Shown here: positions 34,641-42,212 of the stretch, piece by piece
How positions within the stretch are numbered: the first letter of the stretch is position 1
Layout of the letters: each line of letters starts with the position of its first letter
Assembly: GCA_937944245.1 (NCBI GenBank)
Contig: CALDYY010000062.1
Coordinates: forward strand, 1-42,212
Origin: an uncultured Saprospiraceae bacterium
GTDB taxonomy: Bacteria; Bacteroidota; Bacteroidia; Chitinophagales; Saprospiraceae
DNA length: 42,212 bases
Reading direction: 5' to 3'
The notes under the pieces: model-generated
Told to the model about the DNA's origin: nothing
Databases searched by the model: none
Seen by the model: the letters and a program-made list of their open reading frames with translations, nothing else
Translations under genes and position numbers: made by a program

Positions 34641-35396
34641 CTATAACTTTTTAATTTTGATGTTTCTAAATGCAATTTCCTGTCCATGGTCTTGTAGCCC
34701 AATATGTCCAGGACTTGTTTTTCCGTAGCTGGCATAAGTGCTGAACTTACTTCCTGCCACAAGGTTTGCCCATTCTTCGGAGTTAATGTTATATTCTACT
34801 ATCTTTTTGCCATTGAGGTAATGCTCGACATGACCATTATTCACTACAATTTTAGCAGTGTTCCACTCTCCAATCGGGTTCAATTGTTTGTTTTCATCTG
34901 AAGATTGCAGGTCGTAATTGTCGCCTGTTAAATGACGTTTGGTGAGTTCCAAACCAGAAGAAGCAACATAGCTTTCATCATCAATCAGTTGATATTCAGG
35001 TGCATTAAACCAAATTGGCTCATTTTCTACTTCTTTTACAGAATAAAAAATACCGCTATTTGTTCCTTTTGATAATTTGAAATCAACTTGAAAAATAAAG
35101 TTTTCAAATTTTTCTTTTGTGATGATGTCATTACCATCCATAGAACCTCCTTCTACTTTTAGTTGAAGCACACCATTATCAATTTGCCAACTACTTCCAA
35201 CATTTTGCTTATTGTAGCCCTTCCACTGGTCGAGGCTTTGCCCATCGAAAAGTAATTGCCAGCCTTCTGCTTTTTCTGCTTCGGTTAAAGCATTTTCTGC
35301 TGCTTGAGTAGTTGAGTTTGTGTTTTGCTCGGTAGGCGTACAATTCAGTAAGCTAAAAATAAGTAGTGCGTAAAAAAAAATTACATTTACTTTCAT
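34641..35396 (-). CDS. DUF1080 (3-keto-disaccharide hydrolase-like) lipoprotein
   Basis: 251 residues. Lipoprotein signal MKVNVIFFYALLIFSLLNC (Cys19), a Thr/Asn-rich linker, then a single concanavalin-like DUF1080 domain: GWQLLFDGQSLDQWKGYNK, KFENFIFQVDFKLSKGTNSGIFYSV, YQLIDDESYVASSGLELTKRHLTGDNYDLQ, GEWNTAKIVVNNGHVEHYLNGKKIVEY, and GHIGLQDHGQEIAFRNIKIKKL at the C-terminus. The family is named for 3-keto-glucoside hydrolases such as those in B. thetaiotaomicron; the oxidoreductase next door could make or reduce 3-keto sugars. First of a two-gene operon. Confidence 0.92.
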   Translation of the reverse strand: MKVNVIFFYALLIFSLLNCTPTEQNTNSTTQAAENALTEAEKAEGWQLLFDGQSLDQWKGYNKQNVGSSWQIDNGVLQLKVEGGSMDGNDIITKEKFENFIFQVDFKLSKGTNSGIFYSVKEVENEPIWFNAPEYQLIDDESYVASSGLELTKRHLTGDNYDLQSSDENKQLNPIGEWNTAKIVVNNGHVEHYLNGKKIVEYNINSEEWANLVAGSKFSTYASYGKTSPGHIGLQDHGQEIAFRNIKIKKL

Positions 35397-35647
35397 ACTT
35401 GGTATTCGTTTATGTTTGAATTAACTTTGTTTGTTGTAAGGACGAAATTACAAATAAAATTCTCAAAATGGCAGGAATGAATAAAAAATGTGCCATTTTG
35501 TGTTTTCTCATTTGTTAGGTGTCTTTGTCAAATGGAACGGAAAAAACACATATTCATTTGGCTGCTTTCCAAAAGCAACTTATTTTTGGTTCGCTTTGAA
35601 ATCAAATGGAGCGGCTTGACTGTTTAAAATATTAAAAACGAATAATC

Positions 35648-36709
35648 ATGGCAATAAAATTAGCATTGCGCGATGCGCTGAACGAGGCAATGAGCGAGGA
35701 AATGCGCAGAGATGAAAATATTTTCTTGATGGGCGAAGAAGTAGCAGAGTACAATGGCGCATACAAAGTAAGCAAGGGAATGTTGGATGAATTTGGCGAA
35801 AAGCGCGTGATTGACACCCCTATTGCAGAGCTAGGTTTTGCTGGTATTGGCGTAGGTGCTGCCATGAATGGTTTGCGTCCAATCATAGAGTTTATGACAT
35901 GGAACTTTGCAGTGCTTGCTTTTGACCAAATCGTGAACAATGCAGCCAAAACGCTTTCGCAATCAGCAGGGCAGTTTAATTGCCCGATTGTGTTTAGAGG
36001 TCCTTCAGGTGCAGCCGGACAGTTGGCGCAGCAACACTCTCAAACTTTTGAAAGTTGGATGGCAAATGTACCCGGTTTAAAGGTTATTTCCTGTATTGAC
36101 CCTGCCGATGCTAAAGGATTGCTTAAAGCAGCCATCAGAGATAATGACCCTGTCTGTGTGATGGAATCAGAAATGATGTATGCTTTGGAGTTGCATCAAG
36201 GTGATAATGGCGAGCGCACTTATTTTTTCCCATCTTCTCAGAAAGTGTGGAAAGCCGATGGCTCAATTATTGTGGAGGGGCAAGACCATATCATCCCGAT
36301 TGGCAAGGCAGTTTATCGTCGTAGAGGAACTGATGTTACCTTAGTTTCTTTCAATAAAATGGTGTTGGAAGCATTAGATGCGGCAGAAGAACTGGCAAAA
36401 GAAGGTATCTCTGCTGAAGTAATTGATTTGCGAACAGTGCGACCAATAGATTATGCTACTATTGTAGAATCGGTCAAAAAAACCAATCGCTTAGTCGTTA
36501 TAGATGAATCATGGCCCTTGGCAGGTATCTCTAGCGAGGTGGCTTATGTAGTACAAAAAGATGCTTTTGATTATTTGGATGCACCTATTTTGCGCATTAA
36601 CGCTGCGGATACTTCATTGGGGTATGCTCCGACATTGGTAGAGGCTTACATGCCAAATCCAACTAAAATCATCAAAGCAGTAAAACAAGTAATGTACCAA
36701 AAGGCTTAA
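35648..36709 (+). CDS. pdhB: Pyruvate dehydrogenase E1 component, beta subunit
   Basis: 353 residues. Transketolase-type E1 beta: ALRDALNEAMSEEMRRDENIFLMGEEVAEYNGAYKVSKGMLDEFG, RVIDTPIAELGFAGIGVGAAMNGLRPIIEFMTW, RGPSGAAGQLAQQHSQTFESW, ISCIDPADAKGLLKAAI. C-terminal transketolase_C: VTLVSFNKMVLEAL, EVIDLRTVRPID, DESWPLAGISSEVAYVV. It completes the thiamine diphosphate site with the alpha subunit and passes acetyl groups to E2. The alpha subunit and E2 genes are not adjacent. Length exceeds the usual about 325 because of an insertion near residues 180-208 between ESEMMYA and IPIGKA. Upstream gap of 251 bases shows no strong element. Confidence 0.95.
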   Translation: MAIKLALRDALNEAMSEEMRRDENIFLMGEEVAEYNGAYKVSKGMLDEFGEKRVIDTPIAELGFAGIGVGAAMNGLRPIIEFMTWNFAVLAFDQIVNNAAKTLSQSAGQFNCPIVFRGPSGAAGQLAQQHSQTFESWMANVPGLKVISCIDPADAKGLLKAAIRDNDPVCVMESEMMYALELHQGDNGERTYFFPSSQKVWKADGSIIVEGQDHIIPIGKAVYRRRGTDVTLVSFNKMVLEALDAAEELAKEGISAEVIDLRTVRPIDYATIVESVKKTNRLVVIDESWPLAGISSEVAYVVQKDAFDYLDAPILRINAADTSLGYAPTLVEAYMPNPTKIIKAVKQVMYQKA

Positions 36710-36731
36710 TACAAATTCATATTTTGAGGTC

Positions 36732-36761
36732 TTTGGCTTCAAAAATATGACCATATATTTA
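36732..36761 (+). promoter_or_regulatory. Putative trpE promoter, abutting the ATG
   Basis: TTTG (36732-36735), 18 bases, TATATTTA (36754-36761): a good Bacteroidota -33/-7 match. The ATG at 36765 begins three bases after the box, at about the predicted transcription start, which suggests a leaderless message. Confidence 0.38.
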
Positions 36762-36764
36762 TCC

Positions 36765-38177
36765 ATGTCGAAGAAAATTGCGATAAAAACAGCTTGCATC
36801 GAACATACTGTGGAATTTGATACACCTATTAGCTTGTATCTAAAACTCCGCGACCATTTTGTCAATCCTATTTTATTGGAGAGTAATATTCATTTGAATC
36901 CTAAAAATGCTCGCTCTATCATTGCTCTTGACCCTATTGCTTCTTTTCAAGTGCAAGGTGGTGTGGTGCGAAAGGAATTGCCTTATCACCAGTACGAGCA
37001 CTATCCGTTGAAGCATCCACTAGAGGTATCTGATTTGTTTCAGTCGTTTATTCGTCAATTTGAAGTTGAGCCTACTAGCGATGAGCGGTTAGTGAATGGT
37101 TTTTTTGGCTATTCTACCTTTGATAGTGTGCAGTATTTTGATACGCTTCAATTTGATGATGCTAAACGCAAAATGGATATTCCCGACATCAACTATGCGT
37201 TGTATCGCTATGTGATTGTTACTGACCATCCGCGCCAGTTGGTATATGTTGTGCAAAACTTCTTGGAGGGAGAAACACCTAGTTTTGATTTGATAGAAAT
37301 GTTAGTGGCGAAGCAAACTTTTAGTACCTACAATTTTAAAAAAGTGGGCGAAAAAGAAAGTAACCTAACCGATGAGCAACATCGCGAATTAATTCGCAAA
37401 GGTAAACATCACTGCAAAATTGGGGATGTATTTCAGATTGTGCTTTCCCGTCAATTTAGGCAATCGTTTATCGGCGATGAATTTAACGTTTATCGCGCTT
37501 TGCGACGCATTAATCCTTCGCCCTATTTGTTTTTCTTTGATTTGGGAAGTTTCAAAATATTTGGTTCTTCTCCAGAAGCACAAATGATTATTGAAGGCGA
37601 CGTAGCAAAAGTTAATCCTATTGCAGGAACTTATCGAAGAACAGGTAATGAGCTGAGGGACAAAGAATTAGGTACGCTGCTGCTAAATGACCCTAAAGAG
37701 ATTGCGGAACATACGATGCTAGTAGATTTGGCGAGAAATGACTTAGGACGGCATGCACAAAAAGTAGAAATTGAAAAATTAAAAGAGCTAGAATATTTCA
37801 GCCATGTTATCCACATTGTTTCAACAGTGAAAGGGCATTTGCCTGAAGGTTCAAATCCAATACAAATATTTGGCGACACGTTTCCAGCAGGTACGCTTTC
37901 GGGCGCGCCTAAGTACAAAGCTATTCAGTTAATTAACGAATACGAAAATCAAAACCGCAGCTATTACGGTGGAGCAATTGGATTTATTGAATTTAATGGC
38001 AATATGAACCAAGCCATTTTGATTCGCTCCTTTTTAAGTAAGGACAACACTTTGTACTTCCAAGCAGGTGGAGGTATTGTGTTCAAAAGCAATGAAGACG
38101 ACGAGGTGCAAGAAGTACAAAATAAACTAGCTGCCTTGATGAAAGCTATTGATGAGGCACATGAAAAAAACAATTAA
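36765..38177 (+). CDS. trpE: Anthranilate synthase component I
   Basis: 470 residues from the ATG at 36765; a second in-frame ATG at 36747 lies in the predicted promoter. N-terminal region binds tryptophan in homologues (SLYLKLRDHFVNPILLESN). Chorismate-binding domain: GDVFQIVLSRQF, NPSPYLFFFDLGSFKIFGSSPEA, PIAGTYRRTGNELRDKELGTLLLNDPKEIAEHTMLVDLARNDLGR, FPAGTLSGAPKYKAIQLINEYE, YYGGAIGFIEFNGNMNQAILIRS. With TrpG it turns chorismate and glutamine into anthranilate. First of trpEGD (gaps of 17 bases and 17 bases). The SSPEA/LSGAPK motifs distinguish it from isochorismate synthases. Confidence 0.96.
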   Translation: MSKKIAIKTACIEHTVEFDTPISLYLKLRDHFVNPILLESNIHLNPKNARSIIALDPIASFQVQGGVVRKELPYHQYEHYPLKHPLEVSDLFQSFIRQFEVEPTSDERLVNGFFGYSTFDSVQYFDTLQFDDAKRKMDIPDINYALYRYVIVTDHPRQLVYVVQNFLEGETPSFDLIEMLVAKQTFSTYNFKKVGEKESNLTDEQHRELIRKGKHHCKIGDVFQIVLSRQFRQSFIGDEFNVYRALRRINPSPYLFFFDLGSFKIFGSSPEAQMIIEGDVAKVNPIAGTYRRTGNELRDKELGTLLLNDPKEIAEHTMLVDLARNDLGRHAQKVEIEKLKELEYFSHVIHIVSTVKGHLPEGSNPIQIFGDTFPAGTLSGAPKYKAIQLINEYENQNRSYYGGAIGFIEFNGNMNQAILIRSFLSKDNTLYFQAGGGIVFKSNEDDEVQEVQNKLAALMKAIDEAHEKNN

Positions 38178-38194
38178 AAAAGACTTTACAACCC

Positions 38195-38827
38195 ATGAAA
38201 ATACTGGTACTCGATAATTATGATAGTTTTACTTACAACTTGGTACAATACATCCAAGAAATTTTAGAACAAAAAGTGGATGTGTTTCGCAATGACCAAA
38301 TTGGATTGGATAAGGTAGCAAACTACGATGTAGTTGTGCTTTCGCCAGGTCCTGGAGTACCTTCAGAGGCAGGTATTATGTTGCAACTTATTCGCCAGTA
38401 TGCTTCGAGCAAGTCTATTATAGGCGTTTGTCTTGGTCACCAAGCGATTGGCGAGGCTTTTGGCGGTGAAATTTACAACATGGACGACGTGTTGCATGGC
38501 ATTGAAACGCCTATTCTAGTGAAGGATAAAGAAGAGATACTTTTTAAAGGTTTGCCAGAATCGTTCATTGGTGGTCGTTATCACTCATGGGTGGTACGCA
38601 AGGAAAATTTACCCAACAATTTGATTATCACAGCAGAAGATGAAAAAGGATTTATCATGGGTATTCGACATACACACCACGATGTGCGCGGCATTCAATT
38701 TCATCCTGAATCCATTATGACTGAGTTTGGTATGGAGATGCTGGCAAATTTCCTAAACCATTGCCAACAAAAATGGGATAAATCATCTGATTCAATCGCA
38801 AAATCTACCGCTGTTTGGGGCGCGTAA
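38195..38827 (+). CDS. trpG: Anthranilate synthase component II (glutamine amidotransferase)
   Basis: 210 residues. Class I glutamine amidotransferase: LDNYDSFTYNLVQYI at the N-terminus, oxyanion-strand LSPGPGVPSEAG, nucleophile Cys79 in GVCLGHQAIGEAFGG, catalytic His170 and Glu172 in GIQFHPES, then IMTEFGMEMLANFL. Releases ammonia from glutamine for TrpE. It could also serve aminodeoxychorismate synthase (PabA), but position between trpE and trpD supports the Trp role. Confidence 0.96.
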   Translation: MKILVLDNYDSFTYNLVQYIQEILEQKVDVFRNDQIGLDKVANYDVVVLSPGPGVPSEAGIMLQLIRQYASSKSIIGVCLGHQAIGEAFGGEIYNMDDVLHGIETPILVKDKEEILFKGLPESFIGGRYHSWVVRKENLPNNLIITAEDEKGFIMGIRHTHHDVRGIQFHPESIMTEFGMEMLANFLNHCQQKWDKSSDSIAKSTAVWGA

Positions 38828-38844
38828 AAACAAAAACGATACAC

Positions 38845-39834
38845 ATGAAAGCCATACTAAACGAACTATATCAGCATAAGCAACTGACAAGAACTGAAGC
38901 GAAGCAAATCTTCTTTGATATTGCTGAACAAAAATACAACGACATTCAAATTTCCTCTTTTTTGACGGTTTTCATGATGCGTCCTATTGCGTTGGCGGAA
39001 TTACAAGGCTTTCGAGATGCACTTTTAGCACTTTGTGTTAAAATTGACCTAGAAGGTCGCCACACCATAGACATTGTCGGTACTGGAGGCGATGGTAAGG
39101 ATACTTTTAACATTTCTACCCTTTCTGCTTTTGTAGTAGCTGGTGCGGGCTATCCTGTGACCAAACACGGCAGCTATGCCTCGTCTTCTGCTAGCGGTTC
39201 TTCAGATGTATTGTTGCATTTAGGGTATGAATTTACCAATCAACGCGATAAACTACTCCAACAACTAGACCGTGCCAATATTTGCTTTTTTCATGCCCCC
39301 TTGTTTCATCCAGCCATGAAGGCTGTTGTTCCTGTGCGTAAGCAGTTGAAAGTCAAGACATTTTTCAATATGCTTGGTCCATTAGTCAATCCTGCACAAC
39401 CAACGTATCAACTATTTGGTGTGTTCAGCTTAGAATTGGCTAGAATGTATCACTATATTTTGCAGCAATCGGATAAGCAATTCGGTATTGTTTATGCAAT
39501 GGATGGCTACGATGAGGTTTCATTGACTAGCCCTTTTCAACTCAGAACAAATCAGGGGGAACGTTTGCTCTCCCCAATGGATTTACAAAAACCATTTTAC
39601 TCACCATCCGCTATTTACGGCGGTGGAACGATTGAATCAGCAGGAAAAATATTTCTCGACGTGTTGCAAAATCAAGCTACCACTGCTCAAAAAGATGTTG
39701 TTATTGCCAATGCTGCAATAGCTATTCACTGTATTCGACCTGAACAGACATTGACAGATTGCATAGCGGAAGCCACAACTTCATTGGAAAGTGGTGCTGC
39801 ATTGAGCTGTTTTAAAAAGTTAGTCAAGCGTTGA
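38845..39834 (+). CDS. trpD: Anthranilate phosphoribosyltransferase
   Basis: 329 residues from the ATG at 38845; a TTG at 38815 overlaps trpG. Nucleoside phosphorylase-like fold: helical N-terminus (LNELYQHKQLTRTEAKQIFFD), PRPP-binding GTGGDGKDTFNIST (79-92), VTKHGSYASSSASGSSDVL (105-123), FFHAPLFHPAMKAVVPVRKQLKVKTFFNMLGPLVNP. Transfers phosphoribose to anthranilate, second step of Trp synthesis. The usual KHGN is KHGS here (Ser110 for the anthranilate-contacting Asn). trpC, trpF, trpA and trpB do not follow; the operon stops here. Confidence 0.94.
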   Translation: MKAILNELYQHKQLTRTEAKQIFFDIAEQKYNDIQISSFLTVFMMRPIALAELQGFRDALLALCVKIDLEGRHTIDIVGTGGDGKDTFNISTLSAFVVAGAGYPVTKHGSYASSSASGSSDVLLHLGYEFTNQRDKLLQQLDRANICFFHAPLFHPAMKAVVPVRKQLKVKTFFNMLGPLVNPAQPTYQLFGVFSLELARMYHYILQQSDKQFGIVYAMDGYDEVSLTSPFQLRTNQGERLLSPMDLQKPFYSPSAIYGGGTIESAGKIFLDVLQNQATTAQKDVVIANAAIAIHCIRPEQTLTDCIAEATTSLESGAALSCFKKLVKR

Positions 39835-39880
39835 GCCTTTATAATTTTAGAAATGAGTATTTCTGGATGCTAAAAAATAT

Positions 39881-39888
39881 TAACTTTG
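39881..39888 (+). promoter_or_regulatory. Putative -7 promoter box
   Basis: TAACTTTG is an exact TAnnTTTG match, 37 bases before the ATG at 39925. It contains the TTG at 39886 that would otherwise serve as a start, which argues for the later ATG. No convincing TTTG -33 box. Confidence 0.35.
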
Positions 39889-39924
39889 AGCATTAAAAGT
39901 AAAGTGGCTAATTCTAAGGTAATC

Positions 39925-40332
39925 ATGGGAATTATACAGTGGCTTAACAGCAGTAACCGAAAAAACTGGCATATGGTAGTGCTCAATATCATCATGGGAA
40001 TTGTGATGTCTATTATCATTATTCCTTCGGTGGTGTACTTCACGAAGGTAGTACCAAATAAATATGAATTTTCGGGAGTTGTTACAGATATGAATACCAA
40101 TCAACCAGTAAAAGGAGCACAAGTGTTTTTCCCCAGAATTGGGGTAGCTATTACTGCACAGGACGGACGCTTTAGAATAAAAAATCGCTTTCGCTCCGAT
40201 CAATTACCATTCACGATAAACGATCAAATTTCTGTTGAGATTGCTGCACCTGGTTACGTGGAGTTTAAAGAAAATTTTGAATTGATTAATTTCAAAATGG
40301 ATGGTTTGCAATATCGCCTTGAAAAAGAGTAA
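39925..40332 (+). CDS. Small membrane-anchored protein with carboxypeptidase-regulatory-like domain
   Basis: 135 residues from the ATG at 39925 (MGIIQWLNSSNRKNWHMVV). An in-frame TTG at 39886 lies inside a promoter-like TAACTTTG. One transmembrane helix (about 17-38), then a beta-sandwich domain (about 44-135): FSGVVTDMNTNQPVKGAQVFFPRIGVAITAQDGRFRI is the CarboxypepD_reg-like fold. No catalytic residues. The next gene, 133 bases downstream, also opens with this fold. Function unknown; the topology places the domain outside the inner membrane, if the helix is a signal anchor. Confidence 0.75.
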   Translation: MGIIQWLNSSNRKNWHMVVLNIIMGIVMSIIIIPSVVYFTKVVPNKYEFSGVVTDMNTNQPVKGAQVFFPRIGVAITAQDGRFRIKNRFRSDQLPFTINDQISVEIAAPGYVEFKENFELINFKMDGLQYRLEKE

Positions 40333-40465
40333 TGTTGTAGTATCGAAAACTGAAGGTGGCACATTTGAAATTTTCGCTGCTTAAAATATTTACAATGCAA
40401 GAACTACCCAAGTGAAATCGTTAGGTGAGTTTAATATTCAAAAAATATCATCAATACCAATAATC

Positions 40466-41488
40466 ATGCGAGTTTTATTCTTCTTTCTTTGGCTGATGCC
40501 TTTGGTAGTAACGGCACAAACAGTAACAGTAAAAGGTCATATTGTTGATTTTAATGATAATCCTGTGGTTAACGTGCGTGTTAAAGTAGGTTCGGCAGCT
40601 TCTGCTTATACCAATGAAGAGGGTTTATTTGAGGCTCAACTTTCTCTGCGCAGCCATGCCAACCGACGCATCACCATCATAGCGGAGAAACGAGGCTACA
40701 AGACTTATGAAGATAATTCGCTCATCATTACAGATAGCAAAACAAAAGTGTTGAATAAAATAGTGCTGCTCAAAGAGGGAGAAAATCCAGTGACTGCCAC
40801 TAGCGAAATTATCGAAAAAAATAACGATTTGATGGAGGCAAATGATAAAATAATTGCAGAGAACCAAGCATTATTGAATAACATGGAAAATTTGCCCATA
40901 CAATATCGAAATCAAGTTCGAGTGATTCAAATGCAAATTGACCAAGCCAGAGTAATAATGTCAGAAATTAAAGCAACAATTCGCAACTTAGAAGATGAAA
41001 TCAGCAAGAATACAGATAAAGACCGCTTTTTTCAGAACTTGTTGACCAGAGAACAGAGTATTATTTCACAGCAGGAAAGAATTGTGGATAGCCAAGAAGA
41101 AATTATTAAAGTAATCGTTACCCAAGCAGCGAAAAGCACATTAAAGGTAGCAGATGCTAAAGTTAAATATTTGAACAACAATGAGATAGACATCACTTTT
41201 CGCTTACAGGATGCTTTTGCAAAAAACTTGACAGCTAATTCTACACAAGTAATCGGCATGAAAATAGAACAACTGATAGGTCAAAGTGGTACGAAAGTAC
41301 TAAAATTCAAACCAGAAGGAAGTCAGTTGGAGCGCGATTTGCTAGAGCAAAATGTATCTTTAACAGGCGAAAATACCATTCGCTTTGTCAGCTCTAATGC
41401 TTTTAAAAACAGTAATAGAAAAAAGGGATACGTTGCTACTTTTTATGTAGGGGATGCCATTATTGGTGTACAAGGATTTAGGAAGTAG
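40466..41488 (+). CDS. Secreted coiled-coil protein with carboxypeptidase-regulatory-like domain
   Basis: 340 residues from the ATG at 40466 (MRVLFFFLWLMPLVVTAQ, signal peptide cut after TAQ). An open frame from a GTG at 40412 adds 18 unlikely residues. CarboxypepD_reg-like domain about 20-105 (KGHIVDFNDNPVVNVRVKVGSAASAYTNEEGLF), a long Asn/Glu/Ile-rich helical region about 118-225 predicted as coiled coil, then a beta-rich C-terminal domain (230-340, IDITFRLQDAFAKNL, ending YVATFYVGDAIIGVQGFRK). No lipobox, no T9SS domain. Function unknown; periplasmic by leader. Confidence 0.75.
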   Translation: MRVLFFFLWLMPLVVTAQTVTVKGHIVDFNDNPVVNVRVKVGSAASAYTNEEGLFEAQLSLRSHANRRITIIAEKRGYKTYEDNSLIITDSKTKVLNKIVLLKEGENPVTATSEIIEKNNDLMEANDKIIAENQALLNNMENLPIQYRNQVRVIQMQIDQARVIMSEIKATIRNLEDEISKNTDKDRFFQNLLTREQSIISQQERIVDSQEEIIKVIVTQAAKSTLKVADAKVKYLNNNEIDITFRLQDAFAKNLTANSTQVIGMKIEQLIGQSGTKVLKFKPEGSQLERDLLEQNVSLTGENTIRFVSSNAFKNSNRKKGYVATFYVGDAIIGVQGFRK

Positions 41489-41955
41489 GTAGTTGTGCAA
41501 AACGAAAAATTTAATTTTTAGCACTTTCTATTCTACTAAGTTACCACACATCTATTTGATAATCAAATATATGAAAATATCAAAACCACTTCAGGTATAA
41601 AATAATTTTGCCGTTCAATAAAGCAATTTTAACACTCGTGTATTGAAATCCGCTGTTACCATATTTTGCGAGCGAGGAGAAATTTATTGCTTTACCTTTG
41701 TTAAAAATAGGGACAAAAATCTGGTAATTAAATAAAAAAGGAAGTTACTTTTACACACGATATAAGTCTAAAAGGAAGAAATTAACAATAAAAGTTAATC
41801 AATAATTGTAATTCAAAATTAAAAGACATTAGCCATCGCTTACTAAAATTTACACCATAATTGGTAAAAAATAAATAGGGTAGATTTTGTGTGCTGTAAT
41901 GATTAAGTGCAGCATCAACAAGAAATTCACTCATTAAAAATTAGTAAGTTAAATT
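41489..41955. other. Intergenic region before the truncated gene
   Basis: 467 bases, very AT-rich. A TAnnTTTG-type box TACCTTTG lies at 41693-41700, with TTTG at 41665-41668 but a 24-base spacer, longer than usual. No ORF, hairpin or tRNA stands out. It presumably carries the leader of the next gene. Confidence 0.5.
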
Positions 41956-42212
41956 ATGTCATTATCATTGCTTTTACTTCAACTTATTTTTTTTCAACCT
42001 ACTACTCAACAATCCTTGAACACATCAATCGTAGCACTGGAAACAGTGGCTACGAATAATCCAAAACTTGACACCCTGCAAGCGACCATCAAACTAGAAA
42101 AAGATAGCGATGCCATAGTTGTAAGTAATATGGTATCTATCTGTAAAGGTGAAGGCTATTTCACAGGTGGTCGCCCTCGATTTGTGTCTGGAATTTTTCG
42201 CGATACCTTAAG
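41956..42212 (+). CDS. 5' part of a secreted protein with a GCDS-family Cys motif
   Basis: 85 codons and two bases, open through the window end. MSLSLLLLQLIFFQPTTQQ is a short signal peptide, followed by a Thr/Asn-rich stretch and then SICKGEGYFTGGRPRFVSGI. The C-x-G-E-x-Y pattern, the following Gly-Gly and FRDTL match the start of a GCDS module as in the 1287-residue cargo of this window (C-E-G-E-S-Y, SGTYQ). It is likely another T9SS cargo, inferred from this module alone; the C-terminal sorting domain would lie beyond the window. Confidence 0.6.
   Translation, partial: MSLSLLLLQLIFFQPTTQQSLNTSIVALETVATNNPKLDTLQATIKLEKDSDAIVVSNMVSICKGEGYFTGGRPRFVSGIFRDTL

Noticed and set aside
34592-34762. 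N-terminal extension of the oxidoreductase
   Set aside because: It overlaps the DUF1080 coding sequence; the Rossmann motif starts after MSRKIRM.
36719-36749. Terminator hairpin behind pdhB
   Set aside because: CATATTTTGA pairs only imperfectly with TCAAAAATATG and overlaps the trpE promoter; no T run.
37389-38173. Minus-strand open frames across trpE
   Set aside because: They are antisense shadows of a full-length, well-conserved gene.
38815-38844. TTG start of trpD overlapping trpG
   Set aside because: The family begins at MKAILNELY, 10 codons later.

Overview
The window is a chromosomal segment of a Bacteroidota bacterium. The evidence is an AT-rich genome, a type IX secretion (T9SS) protein with the type B gliding-type C-terminal sorting domain, a GldN/PorN-type T9SS component, a GYDIA-type GHMP kinase, DUF5686 and DUF1080 proteins, and promoter-like TTTG / TAnnTTTG boxes in place of E. 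coli-type -35/-10 boxes. The mix (Uma2 and Rpn nucleases, GCDS-repeat secreted proteins, Mpo1-like protein) recalls Saprospiria or Cytophagia/Chitinophagia lineages, but class level is only a guess. It is mostly ordinary core genome; no phage, integron, CRISPR array, complete IS or tRNA gene was seen.

Layout. 1-90: 3' end of a 5S rRNA and its terminator, so an rRNA operon enters from the left. 0.26-3.8 kb: a lipoprotein, a conserved hypothetical protein with a C8 tract, and a PorE-like propeller/OmpA protein. 3.8-7.1 kb: Uma2 nuclease (minus), Mpo1-like membrane protein, MsbA-like ABC exporter. 7.1-11.5 kb: HAD hydrolase and lipoprotein (minus), double-FAS1 lipoprotein, fumarase (minus). 11.5-12.0 kb: a minus-strand structured RNA candidate ending in an intrinsic terminator. 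12.0-15.9 kb: Rpn-type nuclease, TMTC-like GT-C/TPR membrane protein, TauE/SafE permease. 15.9-18.8 kb: TatC (minus), GldN-like protein, Na+/Ca2+ exchanger. 18.8-24.6 kb: CysM and CysE (both minus) on either side of a 1287-residue T9SS cargo protein that carries a recent 600-bp internal tandem duplication. 24.6-32.0 kb (all minus): DUF5686 protein, SmpB, then a likely FkbM methyltransferase - DUF1501 - S9 peptidase operon. 32.4-35.4 kb: GYDIA GHMP kinase, then a DUF1080 lipoprotein / Gfo-Idh-MocA oxidoreductase pair (minus). 35.6-39.8 kb: pyruvate dehydrogenase E1 beta and trpE-trpG-trpD. 39.9-41.5 kb: two uncharacterised envelope proteins that both start with a carboxypeptidase-regulatory-like fold. 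41.96 kb to the end: the start of a second, truncated secreted protein whose first Cys motif matches the GCDS-repeat family.

How the genes work together. Cysteine synthesis (CysE makes O-acetylserine, CysM uses it) and the first two steps of tryptophan synthesis (TrpE/G, TrpD) are each represented by cooperating enzymes. The T9SS theme recurs: a GldN-like component without gldKLM beside it, a PorE-like peptidoglycan-binding protein, a type B cargo and the truncated cargo-like ORF. TatC could export the DUF1501 protein, which has a twin-arginine leader. The most unusual signals are the structured RNA at 11.6-11.77 kb, the exact 600-bp internal repeat at 21.1-22.3 kb, the orphan GldN, and promoter boxes that almost touch start codons.
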